From positions 434,001 through 498,000 of the forward strand of contig CAVOXF010000002.1 of assembly GCA_963700375.1 (NCBI GenBank): a DNA stretch of 64,000 bases, given 5' to 3'. Both the position numbers and the translations under genes were made by a program. The stretch is from JAHEEL01 sp963700375 (GTDB taxonomy: Bacteria > Actinomycetota > Acidimicrobiia > Spongiisociales > UBA5794). Under the pieces are notes generated by a model, which had not been told where the DNA came from, ran no database searches, and saw only the letters and a list, made by a program, of their open reading frames with translations. Below, piece by piece: positions 44,892 to 54,266 of this stretch (its first letter is position 1; each line of letters begins with the position of its first letter).

Positions 44892-45292
44892 TGCGAACTG
44901 CGCTCACCTCAACCGCGGCGGGTCTTGCCGTGATGGCGATCGGAGTCGTCGCCCTCGTGGCGCTGCTCGGAGCGTCGCCCGGGGAAGAGCCGGTGGCTGA
45001 GCCGATCGCCGGACCGCCGATCACGACGGTTACGACGACGCTGCCGGTGACGACGACAACAGCCGCTGAACCGGTCGTTGTCTCAGTTGCCACCCCGACA
45101 CCGGATCTTGACGGTGTCGGGGACGCGGTGGCCCGCGTGCTCTACGGCAGCGGATACGCCAAACACACGGCACCCAACGAACTCGCAGGCGAACTGCCTC
45201 CAGCCGTCCTCGAGTTGCTCATCGAGCGTGAAGTGACGTTGACGATCGCAACTGATGTCGAGTCCACCGAGCCGCAGGATGGAACACCGTGA
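44891..45292 (+). CDS. Thr-rich exported small protein, unknown
   Basis: 133 residues, start overlapping the previous stop. One N-terminal helix, a Thr-rich linker and a small C-terminal domain (VARVLYGSGYAKHTAPNEL). No family recognised. Part of the ApbE cluster. Confidence 0.75.
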   Translation: MRTALTSTAAGLAVMAIGVVALVALLGASPGEEPVAEPIAGPPITTVTTTLPVTTTTAAEPVVVSVATPTPDLDGVGDAVARVLYGSGYAKHTAPNELAGELPPAVLELLIEREVTLTIATDVESTEPQDGTP

Positions 45293-45672
45293 TGATCAGG
45301 AGACTGTTCCCGATGCGCTGGGCAAGGATCGCAGCTTGGACCGGGGCGGCACTCGCTTGGGGGACGACTGCGATTGCTGTGGCGAGCAACGCGAGCGCGA
45401 CCGCCACGGTCGATGAGCCCAGTCAGCCGCTGGCGATCGAACCGCCGACCACGACGTCGACGACAAGCACGACGATGGCTCCCATTCCGGACATGCCCGA
45501 GCGCGGCCTCGTCGTCGTGAGGTACACGCCGGTTCCTCCGCCTCCGCCGCAGATCGTGACCCGCACCGTCGTGGTTGCCGGTTCCGCGGGTGGCGGTGGT
45601 GGCTCGGCTGCACCGGCCCCGGCTGCAGCGGCCCCCGCCGTATCCGCGCCCGCGAAGAGTTCCGGATCATGA
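45289..45672 (+). CDS. Exported Thr/Pro/Gly-rich small protein, unknown
   Basis: 127 residues from GTG 45289 (ATG 45292 also possible). A membrane segment near residues 12-34, a Thr-rich linker, VVVRYTPVPPPPPQIVTRTVVVAG, then a Gly/Ala/Pro-rich flexible end. Overlaps ApbE by 4 bp. No family recognised and no clear ApbE acceptor motif seen. Confidence 0.72.
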   Translation: MMIRRLFPMRWARIAAWTGAALAWGTTAIAVASNASATATVDEPSQPLAIEPPTTTSTTSTTMAPIPDMPERGLVVVRYTPVPPPPPQIVTRTVVVAGSAGGGGGSAAPAPAAAAPAVSAPAKSSGS

Positions 45673-46520
45673 AGCGGAGTCTCTTCCGGGCCATGGGGAC
45701 AACCGTTGATGTCACCGCCTCGAGCGATGCGTTGATATCGGATACGCAGCAACTCTTTGACCTTGTCGAGAGCGTGTGCAGCCGTTTCCTCCCGACGAGC
45801 GAGTTGAGTCGCGTCAATGCCGCTCGGGAGGGATCGGTGTCGCTGTCTCCCTTCATGGCTCGTTTGATGCACGCGGCACAGCAGGTTCGCGATCTGACCG
45901 GCGGACTGGTCGACGTCGGCGTCGGCGACGCGGTCCGTGCCTGGGGCTACGACCGCACGATTGAAGAAGTCCACAATCGCACCAGCTTCGAGACGCCCGC
46001 CCTGGTCTTCCGAAGTGGATGGTCCGTGGACGGCGACATGTTGCGCCGCGATCCTGAAACGAGGATGGACTTGGGTGGAATCGCCAAGGGTTGGACCTGT
46101 GACCTGGCGGTCGAAGAGGGTCTGGCGAGCGTCGTGTCGGCCGGCGGAGATGTTCGTTCCGGCGTCGACGACGGTCGTGTCGAGATTATCGACCCTTGGG
46201 GAGACACTGCCGCCACCGTTCACATCGGAGCCGGCGCCCTTGCAACGAGTTCGGTCGCCCGCCGCCGCTGGCGCGTTGGCGGTCGCGAAGTGAACCACCT
46301 GATCGACCCGCGCACCATGCAGCCGAGCGATGGCCCGATCCTCCAGGCATCGGCGATCACCTCGACTGCACTCGAGGCGGAGGCAGCAGCCAAAGCCATC
46401 CTGTTGCTCGGGGCGGACGGACTGGCCTGGGCCGACCGGCAACCCTGGATCCGCGGTGCGCTCGTCGTTTGGAACAACGGCAACGTCTACGCAACGACCG
46501 ACCTGGAGTTGGCGGCATGA
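45669..46520 (+). CDS. apbE: FAD:protein FMN transferase (ApbE)
   Basis: 283 residues. Family motifs include AMGTTVDV near the start, MDLGGIAKGWTCD, SAGGDVR and HLIDPRTM. ApbE covalently attaches FMN to Ser/Thr of extracytoplasmic electron-transfer proteins, with Mg. Lies between exported proteins and a heme-type membrane protein, so it should flavinylate a partner in this redox module. It lacks a clear signal peptide of its own. Confidence 0.92.
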   Translation: MKRSLFRAMGTTVDVTASSDALISDTQQLFDLVESVCSRFLPTSELSRVNAAREGSVSLSPFMARLMHAAQQVRDLTGGLVDVGVGDAVRAWGYDRTIEEVHNRTSFETPALVFRSGWSVDGDMLRRDPETRMDLGGIAKGWTCDLAVEEGLASVVSAGGDVRSGVDDGRVEIIDPWGDTAATVHIGAGALATSSVARRRWRVGGREVNHLIDPRTMQPSDGPILQASAITSTALEAEAAAKAILLLGADGLAWADRQPWIRGALVVWNNGNVYATTDLELAA

Positions 46521-47125
46521 ACATCGAATGGATCGTGATCCGCGGCTCCGGCCTCGTCGCCTATGGGTTGCTCGCCGCCTCGACGATATGGGGACTGATG
46601 GTGTCGACCAAGGTGTTCGGACGCGCCGTCAAGGCGAAGCCACTGACCTGGTTCCACGAGTCGCTCGGACTTGGCGCCCTCATTGCTACGGGCGTGCACA
46701 TGGTTGCTCTCACAATGGACCAGTTCATCGGGTTCGGCTGGGTCGACGTACTCGTGCCGGGCGTCGCCGCGTGGAACCCGATGGCCGCTGCCCTGGGAGT
46801 CACCGCGTTCTACGGGCTCGCTGTAGTGACCTTGAGTTTCTATGTCAAGGGCATCATCGGTCAGAAGGTATGGCGCACGATCCACTTTCTGGCCTTCGGC
46901 ACGTTCCTGTCGGCACTGATCCACGGCGTCATCGCGGGAACCGACAGGGGTAATCCGTTGGTCACCGGCATCTACTTCGGGACCGGCGTGATCGTTGTTG
47001 GCCTGCTGGCGGTGCGAATCGTGCAGCAGAGATCAGCCCAGGAGCGCCCCACCCGCGTGCCTCCCGACGGACCGCACCATTTGGCCGATGTGCGGGCAAC
47101 GGTCTCCGTCGGAGCGACCGACTGA
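46517..47125 (+). CDS. Ferric reductase-like transmembrane (heme b) protein
   Basis: 202 residues from ATG 46517, overlapping the apbE stop. About five helices with His in WFHESLG, GVHMVAL, IHFLAFG and LIHGVIAG, which fit two bis-His heme b sites as in ferric reductase-like domains. Probably passes electrons across the membrane to a flavinylated outer protein. Confidence 0.86.
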   Translation: MNIEWIVIRGSGLVAYGLLAASTIWGLMVSTKVFGRAVKAKPLTWFHESLGLGALIATGVHMVALTMDQFIGFGWVDVLVPGVAAWNPMAAALGVTAFYGLAVVTLSFYVKGIIGQKVWRTIHFLAFGTFLSALIHGVIAGTDRGNPLVTGIYFGTGVIVVGLLAVRIVQQRSAQERPTRVPPDGPHHLADVRATVSVGATD

Positions 47126-48229
47126 TCACTCCGCCTGTCGAGGCGCATCGTCCTGGGCCGGTTCGATGCCGGCTGCCGACACCGGCGGAGCGGCACGGGA
47201 GCGCTGTGGCCGGGTCGTGATGAAGACCCCGGAAAGCACGATCACCAGTCCGAGGGCGGCCGTCGGCTGGAGCGTCTCGTTCAGTACGAGCGCTCCGAGA
47301 ACGACGGCGACTGCGGGCATCAGGTAGGCGACCAGCGACACCGTTACCGCTCTCGTGTGTCCGAGCATCCGGAAGTAGATCCAGATCGGGATCGCACTCG
47401 CCCAGATGGCGAGCGCAACGATGGCGGCGATGGCGATCGGGGTCGGCTCGACATCCCACGGCTGCTCCAGGCCGATCGCAACCAGAAGGCCAACGGACCC
47501 GGCCACGAACTGCTGCCGCATGGCGAGACGCGGGGCATTCTGCGGGCCGATCCACCGTGCGTAGACGGTGCCGGTCGCGTAACTGAGCGAGACGCCGACC
47601 ATGGCGAGTTGTCCGGTGAGGTCGGCTCCTCCGAATGATGCCGGCGTGATGCCGATGATGAGTGCCACCCCGGCGAATCCGATAATGATGCCGAGCCCTT
47701 GTACGCCGTGGATCCGTTCGTTGGTGAGGAAGAAGTGGGCGAGGATCACCACGAAGATCGGCGATGCGGCGCTGAGCATCCCCGCGACCGAGCTGTCGAG
47801 TCTGAGGAGTGCCCAGGCGGTGAGGACGTTTGGGAGCCACCCGCTCACCGTTCCGAGGACGAGCGCAGGGACCCAACCCTCGGATGTCCGCTGTGCCGCT
47901 CGGTGCGTCGCCCGGATCGCCAGCCATAGAACGGCGGCTGCAAGGAGTCCACGTGCCGCGGTGAGCGTGAAGGCTGGAACGGTGTCAACGGCGACCTTCA
48001 TCAGGAGGAAGGCGCTGCCCCACATGATCGACATGAGCCCGAGTTCCGCCCAGACGGCGGCTTGCGAGGCGGGGTTGTGCTGCTGGGAGGTGGTGTGCGG
48101 CAAGGTGCGGTGCTCGAGAGAAGGTCCTGAGACCCTACCCCGAGCGTTCGGTCTTCCGGCCGACGCCAGTCGCCGACGAGCTTCCTGCTTTGATCCTCCC
48201 GTCGTCTCCCGGCCCGAACGTCGGTTCAT
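47126..48229 (-). CDS. EamA/DMT-family transporter
   Basis: A ten-helix drug/metabolite transporter with two EamA halves; helix 1 begins LGLMSIMWGSAFLLMK. The first ~42 residues from ATG 48229 are Arg-rich and unlike the family; a TTG at 48103 giving 325 residues is a good alternative. Likely exports a metabolite; substrate unknown. Convergent with the ferric-reductase-like gene. Confidence 0.85.
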   Translation of the reverse strand: MNRRSGRETTGGSKQEARRRLASAGRPNARGRVSGPSLEHRTLPHTTSQQHNPASQAAVWAELGLMSIMWGSAFLLMKVAVDTVPAFTLTAARGLLAAAVLWLAIRATHRAAQRTSEGWVPALVLGTVSGWLPNVLTAWALLRLDSSVAGMLSAASPIFVVILAHFFLTNERIHGVQGLGIIIGFAGVALIIGITPASFGGADLTGQLAMVGVSLSYATGTVYARWIGPQNAPRLAMRQQFVAGSVGLLVAIGLEQPWDVEPTPIAIAAIVALAIWASAIPIWIYFRMLGHTRAVTVSLVAYLMPAVAVVLGALVLNETLQPTAALGLVIVLSGVFITTRPQRSRAAPPVSAAGIEPAQDDAPRQAE

Positions 48230-48313
48230 TCCATGCCGGGTGGCGAAGGGGGGACGGAGACTGCTGGCTCGCCGGCTCTCCGATCCGGCTTGAATCGGGG
48301 GGTGACTCAGCCG

Positions 48314-49477
48314 ATGAGCGGGACTCGCCGCGTTGCCTTCAGTTCGCTGCTGTTCTTCGCGATGGGCGCGGCGACGTTCACCGCGTCGTCACTCGGCATT
48401 CTCGCCACGTTCATCATCGACGACTTGTCGATCACCCGGGCCGAACTCGGCATCGTCCTCGCGGTGGTGCACATCGCCGCCGCGGTGCTGTCTCCGATTG
48501 CAGGCCGCATCACGGACCGGATCGGGGGGAAGGCGGCCATCACTGTCCTCTTCGTCCTCGCTGGGGCGACGTTCCTGCTCATCGGCACCTCTGTCGGCTA
48601 CGCGATGCTGCTTGTCGGTGCGTTCGCCGGTGCGTTCTCACAGGCGTCGGCAAACCCCGCGACGAACAAGCTGATCTCCGAGGACCTTCCTGCGGGGGAG
48701 CGGGGTGTCATCACGGGGATCAAGCAGTCGGGCGTCCAGTTCGGGATCTTCCTGGGCGGCGTGTCGGTCCCGTCGTTGGCGGTTGCGCTCGGCTGGCGCG
48801 GCGCCTACCTCGTGATCGCATCGATCCCGCTCGTCCTTGCGGTGATCGCGGTGTGGGTGATCCCCGCGGCCCCGAAGGCAGTTGAGGGACACCGAGAGCG
48901 CAACCGCGGCCGCCTGCCCGCCGCAATCTGGTGGCTCGCCGCGTATGGGTTCCTCTCGGGCTTCTCGGGCGCGGTCGCCTACTTCGTGCCTCTGTACACC
49001 GAAGAGACCCTTGGCTGGACCGCCGTTGCAGGAGGGGTCGCGGCGGCCGTGATTGCCTTGGTTGCCGTTCCCGGCAGGATCCTCTGGAGCCGTTATGCCG
49101 AGCAGTCCGGGGCGTTCCGTAGGTCGCTCGCCGTGATGGCCGGCCTCTCGATCCTGGCGGCCGGCCTCTTCCTGGCTTCGGGGTGGGGTACCGCCTGGCT
49201 GCTCTGGCCGGCGGCCGTGCTGATCGCACTCGGGTCGAGTTCGTGGAATTCGGTCGGGATGCTCGCGGTGATGGTTGAAGCCGGCGCCGCTGCAACCGGT
49301 CGGGCGTCGGGGATCGTGCTGTTCGGCTTCCTCACCGGCCTCGGCCTCGGTCCTCCGGTCTTCGGAGCGCTGATCGACGCCACCGAGTCCTACGACTCCA
49401 TGTGGGTGCTCTCCGCACTCACCGCGCTCGGGGCGGCCGGGGTCATATGGGCGTGGCGTCGCTCCATCCGGCGGTGA
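48314..49477 (+). CDS. MFS transporter
   Basis: 387 residues from ATG 48314, with GGGGGGTGA just upstream; GTG 48302 is an alternative. About 12 helices. The loop GRITDRIGGKAA between helices 2 and 3 is the MFS signature. Substrate unknown. Confidence 0.9.
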   Translation: MSGTRRVAFSSLLFFAMGAATFTASSLGILATFIIDDLSITRAELGIVLAVVHIAAAVLSPIAGRITDRIGGKAAITVLFVLAGATFLLIGTSVGYAMLLVGAFAGAFSQASANPATNKLISEDLPAGERGVITGIKQSGVQFGIFLGGVSVPSLAVALGWRGAYLVIASIPLVLAVIAVWVIPAAPKAVEGHRERNRGRLPAAIWWLAAYGFLSGFSGAVAYFVPLYTEETLGWTAVAGGVAAAVIALVAVPGRILWSRYAEQSGAFRRSLAVMAGLSILAAGLFLASGWGTAWLLWPAAVLIALGSSSWNSVGMLAVMVEAGAAATGRASGIVLFGFLTGLGLGPPVFGALIDATESYDSMWVLSALTALGAAGVIWAWRRSIRR

Positions 49478-49512
49478 CCGACGGATCTTGACCCGGTCCG
49501 GCCCCGGTGCCG

Positions 49513-50260
49513 TCACGAGAAGATGGTTGTCGGCCGCTCCACAAGATCGCCGTCGATGATGTGGTCGACCTTCTTGTTGTAGAAGTCGACGAATCCGCCG
49601 ATCCTGGCGCTCTCGGCCAGCGGGGTGCGGCAGCTCCAGGCAAAGTCCTCGTGGTCGGTCCTGTTGACCGTGACCGTCCAGTACTCGGCCGTTCCCTTGT
49701 AGGGACAGTGCGAACGCGTCTCGGTGGGAGTGAGGAGGTCCATGCATACATCGGTCTTCGGCAGGTAGTACCGCACCGGGAGTCCCGTCTCAAACAGGAC
49801 GAGAGCATTGGAGGAGTCGGCAACCGTGACGCCGTCGCTCTCTACTTCGTTGTGCCGGGAGCTCGGCAGAACGTCAACACGGGTGTATGGATCACGAGCG
49901 TGGACAGACACCTCTTCATCCTCCTCGAACCAGGCGTCCGTGGCGGCCCATTCGAACGCCACCATTGTCTGAAGCTCCTCGATGGGGGACTCACGGCTGC
50001 GATCGGCGGCCTGCTTGGCGGTGCGTCGGGGGGCTCTTGACGTCGAAGACCTCGGCCGTGCGGCGGCTCGGGGAGCGATTGGTGTGTCCGCTCGGTACGA
50101 GACCATCGAGGTGTATGTCGGCCTCCGGGAAGTAGTACGTGGCGTAGTAGGGCTTCTCCCACATCAGCTTCGGGTGCGTGGTGTCGGCGACGACCTCGCC
50201 ACTCACGCACACCCGAATGGGCTTGTGCCCGTCTTCGATCCGTACGCGACCTCGGCTCAT
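49513..50260 (-). CDS. Two-domain DUF427 protein, one-base frameshift
   Basis: Domain 1 is read from ATG 50260 (RVCVSGEVVADT, YYATYYFPEADI, AEVFDVKSP). Domain 2 is in another frame (SPIEELQTMVAFEW, AWFEEDEEVSVHARDPYTRV, YYLPKTDVCMDLL, CPYKGTAEYW). Removing one G from the six-G run at 50028-50033 joins them into 248 residues; total length is 3n+1. Likely a homopolymer sequencing error. Function of DUF427 is unknown. Confidence 0.85.
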
Positions 50261-50395
50261 GAGCTTCTTCCTGTGCCGTCTTGGGGGAACTCGTTGCGGG
50301 TCCGTGACATGCCACGGGAGGCTCTTGCCGCCGGTCGTCATCCGATCGCTGCGACGGGTCCGAACGCAGTGAAAGAGCCACATCGGAGGTGAGCC

Positions 50396-50584
50396 ATGAA
50401 CGAATCCTTGAGAGCATCCAAGCCGTCCGGCCGGTTGCGTCGGCCGAAGACCGCGGCAGTCGGCCGAGTCTGTCGCAACGAGGACTGCTCGGTCATCATC
50501 TCCCGGTACAACACGGCTGAATTCTGCAATATCCACCGTCCGCTCAAGTACCCAAGGGTGCGAGGCGTCATCGCGAGGCCCTGA
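50396..50584 (+). CDS. Small Cys-rich putative zinc-binding protein
   Basis: 62 residues with an excellent GGAGGTGA before the ATG. The motif CRNEDCSVIISRYNTAEFC followed by NIH matches a small actinobacterial type with C-x4-C...C-x2-H, probably one zinc site. Basic N-terminus may bind nucleic acid. Function unknown. Confidence 0.72.
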   Translation: MNESLRASKPSGRLRRPKTAAVGRVCRNEDCSVIISRYNTAEFCNIHRPLKYPRVRGVIARP

Positions 50585-50615
50585 CACGTTCAGCCGTTCC
50601 GACTTCAGGTCAGGT

Positions 50616-51095
50616 TCAGACCGCTGCGGGGGGTGGCTGCCGGTGGGTGGTCGCTGTGGCCGCGAGAGCCTGGATCATCTTCGCAATCTCCCCGATGATC
50701 CCGATGGTGATCAGCACCATCAGCACAACCAGGATCGTTCGTGCCAGTGACGTCCAGTTGAAGCTCGATCCCGAGAAGTCGAACGGGAAGATACGGTAGG
50801 TTTGAACGACCACAACGAGGCTGATCGCGTTGAGTATTGCCTGGGTGAATGACCTGAACCACCGCGGGTCGAAGGCGAAGTACACGGCGTTCGCGAACAC
50901 GGTCGCTACGAGCGACACATTTATGTAGGGAAGAAGATCGTTGAACTCGACGGTGATGAACGGAGCGACGTCCCACTCGACAAGATTGTTCACCAAGATC
51001 AGGAGGCCGACCTCGACGACGATGGCGACGCCGTAGCCGAAGCGTCGTGATCGTCTTGATGGACGACGGCCTTCTGCTTTCTGATCCGTGCTCAT
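50616..51095 (-). CDS. Multi-pass membrane protein, unknown
   Basis: 159 residues with a basic N-terminus (RRPSRRSRR) and about four helices, the first being YGVAIVVEVGLLILVNN. No family name can be given from sequence alone. Confidence 0.78.
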   Translation of the reverse strand: MSTDQKAEGRRPSRRSRRFGYGVAIVVEVGLLILVNNLVEWDVAPFITVEFNDLLPYINVSLVATVFANAVYFAFDPRWFRSFTQAILNAISLVVVVQTYRIFPFDFSGSSFNWTSLARTILVVLMVLITIGIIGEIAKMIQALAATATTHRQPPPAAV

Positions 51096-51206
51096 CGCGA
51101 AGTCCTCCCGAGGCGATCGCGCGCGAGGGGTCGTTCCTCAACAACAGCCAACATATGTCGGAATCGAAGGAGCCGACAAGGGCCGAAAGTCGGTCCCGTG
51201 TGTGAA

Positions 51207-52715
51207 TCAGGCCAGACCGACGGGACGCAGCGCGGCGTCGAGATCCCGGCCGATCCGAACCGATTCGGTGATCAGGTCGTCCATGTTGTTGGCCTCAGTT
51301 CGGAAGTTGACGATGCAGGACCGCAACGCGAACCGCCCCCCGATGATGGCGTTGGACGGGAACACCCGGCCGCCGAGTTGCAGATCGAACATCAGTCGTT
51401 CGTTGAGTTCGTCGAGGTAGCTATCGGCGTCGGCCCGCCCAGCCAAGTCGGGCGGCACATACCGGAAGCACGTGATCGACAGCCCTGGTTCGGCCATCGG
51501 CTCGAGCTCGGGGTGGCTGAGCGCGACCTGATGGAGGTATCGAGCGAGGGACACGTCGTGGGCGATTCTTCGCTCGTAGGCGTCCCAGCCGTGGGCGAGG
51601 AGCGAGACCCAGATCTTCAAGGCTGCGAACGATCGTGAGAAGTGGGGGCTGATCGTGTATACATCGGTGCCCCATCCGGTGTGCTCATCGTCGTCGACGA
51701 TGTACGTGGCGTGCACTGCGAACGCTTCCTTGAGGGTCGCAGGATCGCGGACGAGGATGCACGCTCCGGCAAGCGGCGTGTACAGCCACTTGTGGGGGTC
51801 GAAGCCGACCGAATCTGCCCGTTCGATACCGGTGAAGAGATGCCGCATGGAATCGGTGAGCGCCGCTGCGCCGCCATACGCACCGTCGACGTGGAACCAG
51901 AGGTTGTATTCGGCGCAGACGTCGGCGATGGCGTCAAGGGGATCGATCGCCCCGGTGCCGGTGGTCCCCGCCGATCCGACGACGGCCATCGGGCGGTGTC
52001 CCGCTTCGAGGTCGGCATCGATGGCTGTGCGAAGGGCGGTCACGTCCATCCTCAGTTGGTCGTCGGTCGGGATGTGGCGAGTCCCGGCCGTGCCGATGCC
52101 GAGCATCTGGACGGCGCGGTCGACCGTGTCGTGAACCTCGGACGACACATAGACGGTGAGTTGTGGTCCGGCCCGCAAGCCGGTCTCCCGCACATCCCAG
52201 CCGGCATGACGGGAGCGGGCGGCGGTGAGGGCGATCAGGTTGGCCATGGCTCCGCCGGTTGTGATGTATCCCGACGCCTCCTCGGGCATGCCGAGCCGGT
52301 CGGCGAACCACCGCATCAAGTGGTTCTCGATTTCGCTGGCCGCAGGGGAGAGGCGCCAGCCACCGGTGTTCTGATTGAGACCGGAGGCGATGAGGTCGGC
52401 GGCGGCACCGGGCACGGTTCCTGCGCCGCTGATGTAGGCGACGAACCCGGGATGACCGGGGTACATCGACTCGTCGAACACAACCCGACGCAGATAGTCG
52501 GTGAGGTCGTCGAGCGGCATCGGGTCCGCCGGTATCGGCAGGGCGACGGCCTCGCTTGCCTGGGTGGCAGACCGGTTTCTCGCAACCGGCAGATCGTCGC
52601 CGATTCGATCGAGCAACTCGGTCCAGATGTCGAGGGCCCGGTCACCGAACGCCCGCGCCTGAGCAGATGACCAATCCAATGCGCGTTCGGGCTCTGGTCG
52701 CTGTATCTCTGCCAC
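51207..52715 (-). CDS. PLP-dependent aromatic amino acid/glutamate-type decarboxylase
   Basis: 502 residues from GTG 52715 with GGGAGGT upstream. The fold-type I group II decarboxylase core has WFHVDGAYGGAA and the Schiff-base Lys309 in DPHKWLYTPL. SGAGTVPGAAADLIASGLNQ is typical of the family. Decarboxylates an aromatic or acidic amino acid; the substrate is unknown. Confidence 0.92.
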   Translation of the reverse strand: MAEIQRPEPERALDWSSAQARAFGDRALDIWTELLDRIGDDLPVARNRSATQASEAVALPIPADPMPLDDLTDYLRRVVFDESMYPGHPGFVAYISGAGTVPGAAADLIASGLNQNTGGWRLSPAASEIENHLMRWFADRLGMPEEASGYITTGGAMANLIALTAARSRHAGWDVRETGLRAGPQLTVYVSSEVHDTVDRAVQMLGIGTAGTRHIPTDDQLRMDVTALRTAIDADLEAGHRPMAVVGSAGTTGTGAIDPLDAIADVCAEYNLWFHVDGAYGGAAALTDSMRHLFTGIERADSVGFDPHKWLYTPLAGACILVRDPATLKEAFAVHATYIVDDDEHTGWGTDVYTISPHFSRSFAALKIWVSLLAHGWDAYERRIAHDVSLARYLHQVALSHPELEPMAEPGLSITCFRYVPPDLAGRADADSYLDELNERLMFDLQLGGRVFPSNAIIGGRFALRSCIVNFRTEANNMDDLITESVRIGRDLDAALRPVGLA

Positions 52716-52936
52716 GGTCTACCTCCCCGGTCGGTCGCTAAACCTACAGCACGCCGAGTTGCGACGGCGGAGAATCGTCACCATTCTGCTCACCCGGGCC
52801 GCGGGCGTTCGGCCTTCACCGGGCCGAGGAGTACGACGCCGACGTCCGATCTGGTATTCGACGCTCGCTCCGGCCTCGTCGGGCGCTACCTTTGGGCCTG
52901 ACGGCAGCGTTTTTCTCTCGAGACGGGACCGAGGTC

Positions 52937-53176
52937 ATGACCGGCGACAAGTCATACGGCGAACTGGAGCGTGACAAACACGATCAACTGGACGAGGAAC
53001 GCAACGCCTCGCACGATCGTCACGAAGAGGAACTCAAGATCGAGCGCGCCCGGTATGAAGCGGAGTGGCAGGCCGAGAAGGACCGCGACCGGGCCGAGCG
53101 GACGGCCGCCCGCGAGGCGCGAGACCTCGAGCGTGCCGAAGAGCGCCAGCGCCGCGCCCGCGAGCGCAACGCCTGA
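52937..53176 (+). CDS. Small highly charged helical protein
   Basis: 79 residues made almost entirely of Glu, Arg, Asp, Lys and Ala, predicted as one long helix or coiled coil. No family recognised. Weak Shine-Dalgarno; an upstream in-frame start at 52892 is possible. The preceding 220 bp hold nothing recognisable. Confidence 0.5.
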   Translation: MTGDKSYGELERDKHDQLDEERNASHDRHEEELKIERARYEAEWQAEKDRDRAERTAAREARDLERAEERQRRARERNA

Positions 53177-53268
53177 GGCATTTCGCACCGGTCGGCAACG
53201 ATGATCAGGAGTCCGATATCTCCTTGCTTGCAGCGTCACGGAAGCGCGGGGTGAGTCGGTAGCTTTGC

Positions 53269-54024
53269 CTACGAATCGGCCGGTTCGAGGCGGTACCACT
53301 CGGCGAGGTGGAACCGGACGTCGTCGGGGAACGGGCCGATCAGTTCTGTCATCGCATCGACCGTGAGGTCGGTCGGCCAGAAAGCCGGGTCGGTATCGTC
53401 TGCTTGGTATGAGACGGCAGCAACGGCGCCGTTCCATGGCAAGGTCACTTCGTATTCGACGGTGCCCGGGTCGCCGGTGAAGCCAATGTTGGCTTGCCAT
53501 CTCTCGTGCTCGAGAAGGGTCGCGCGGGCGGCGTCATCGGTGGCGCTGCGGCAGCACCAATCGAAGTCGTGGATGAGCGTCCAGGTCTCGGTGCTCCCGG
53601 CGTAGACCACCGATCCGAGTGCCGCCGACGAGTGCAGGATCCAGAGCTCATCCCCGTCCGCAATTGCAAGGTTGACGGCCCCGAGGCTGTGGCCCCTGAG
53701 GGCGACATAGAGCGTCTTGCCGCTTCGCATCCATTGGAGCAAACTCCCGTCGGTCATGGTCGTTTCGGTTGCCCCATTCCACTCGCCGTCCTCGAGCACT
53801 CCATCGATCGTGGGCGCGGCAGACTCGGGGATCTGCAACATTCGATCTGGGTTGGGAACCGTCGTAGGAATGACCGTGGTCGCTGCTGGCGGTGCTGTGG
53901 TCGTTGTCGCGACGTTGGCCACGGTGGTGTTCGGGGTGATAGCGGTCGTTGCAGGTTCCGCCGAGCTGCAGGAAGCGAAGAGCAAGGCCGCTGCAGCGCA
54001 AAGCGCGGTCCCAGCTCTGTGCAT
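53269..54024 (-). CDS. Lipoprotein with Thr-rich linker and CBM9/DOMON-like domain
   Basis: 251 residues from ATG 54024. The lipobox is LFASCSSAE with Cys near residue 19, then a Thr-rich linker. The outer domain starts PTIDGVLEDGEWNGATE, the usual opening of CBM9-like or DOMON-type beta-sandwich domains, and contains a WCC. Binding of sugar or heme is possible; no exact function. Confidence 0.72.
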   Translation of the reverse strand: MHRAGTALCAAAALLFASCSSAEPATTAITPNTTVANVATTTTAPPAATTVIPTTVPNPDRMLQIPESAAPTIDGVLEDGEWNGATETTMTDGSLLQWMRSGKTLYVALRGHSLGAVNLAIADGDELWILHSSAALGSVVYAGSTETWTLIHDFDWCCRSATDDAARATLLEHERWQANIGFTGDPGTVEYEVTLPWNGAVAAVSYQADDTDPAFWPTDLTVDAMTELIGPFPDDVRFHLAEWYRLEPADS

Positions 54025-54121
54025 GATGGGCACGATGGACGCCTCCGATGCCGTCCATGCCACGATGCACGGTTCGCCGGTTCGCCGTCTAGTGCCAAAG
54101 GACATCGGAAGTCCGAGCTAC

Positions 54122-54155
54122 TAGCCGGCAGCTGCCAGTTGCCAGCTGCCGGCTA
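54122..54155. terminator. 12-bp hairpin built from heptamers, after gltD
   Basis: TAGCCGGCAGCT and AGCTGCCGGCTA pair perfectly across a 10-nt loop. The sequence is itself a run of 7-bp units (GCTGCCA type). Lies downstream of gltD on the minus strand and upstream of the lipoprotein gene. Termination of gltBD is likely. Confidence 0.55.
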
Positions 54156-54195
54156 CGGGCCAGACCTCATCTCTAGCGATCGATCTCCCAGGGCC

Positions 54196-54250
54196 CCCCT
54201 GCGTCGTCGCTGACGCTCCTCCGCGTCCCCCGTCCTTTGGCCGGGGGGAC
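54196..54250. repeat. Dispersed intergenic module (TGCGTCGTCGCTG type)
   Basis: Third copy of the GC-rich module found at 3601-3690 and about 6403-6450. It ends in GTCCCCC...GGGGGGAC, which can fold as a hairpin. Confidence 0.6.
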
Positions 54251-54266
54251 TCAGGGGGTCGCGCCC

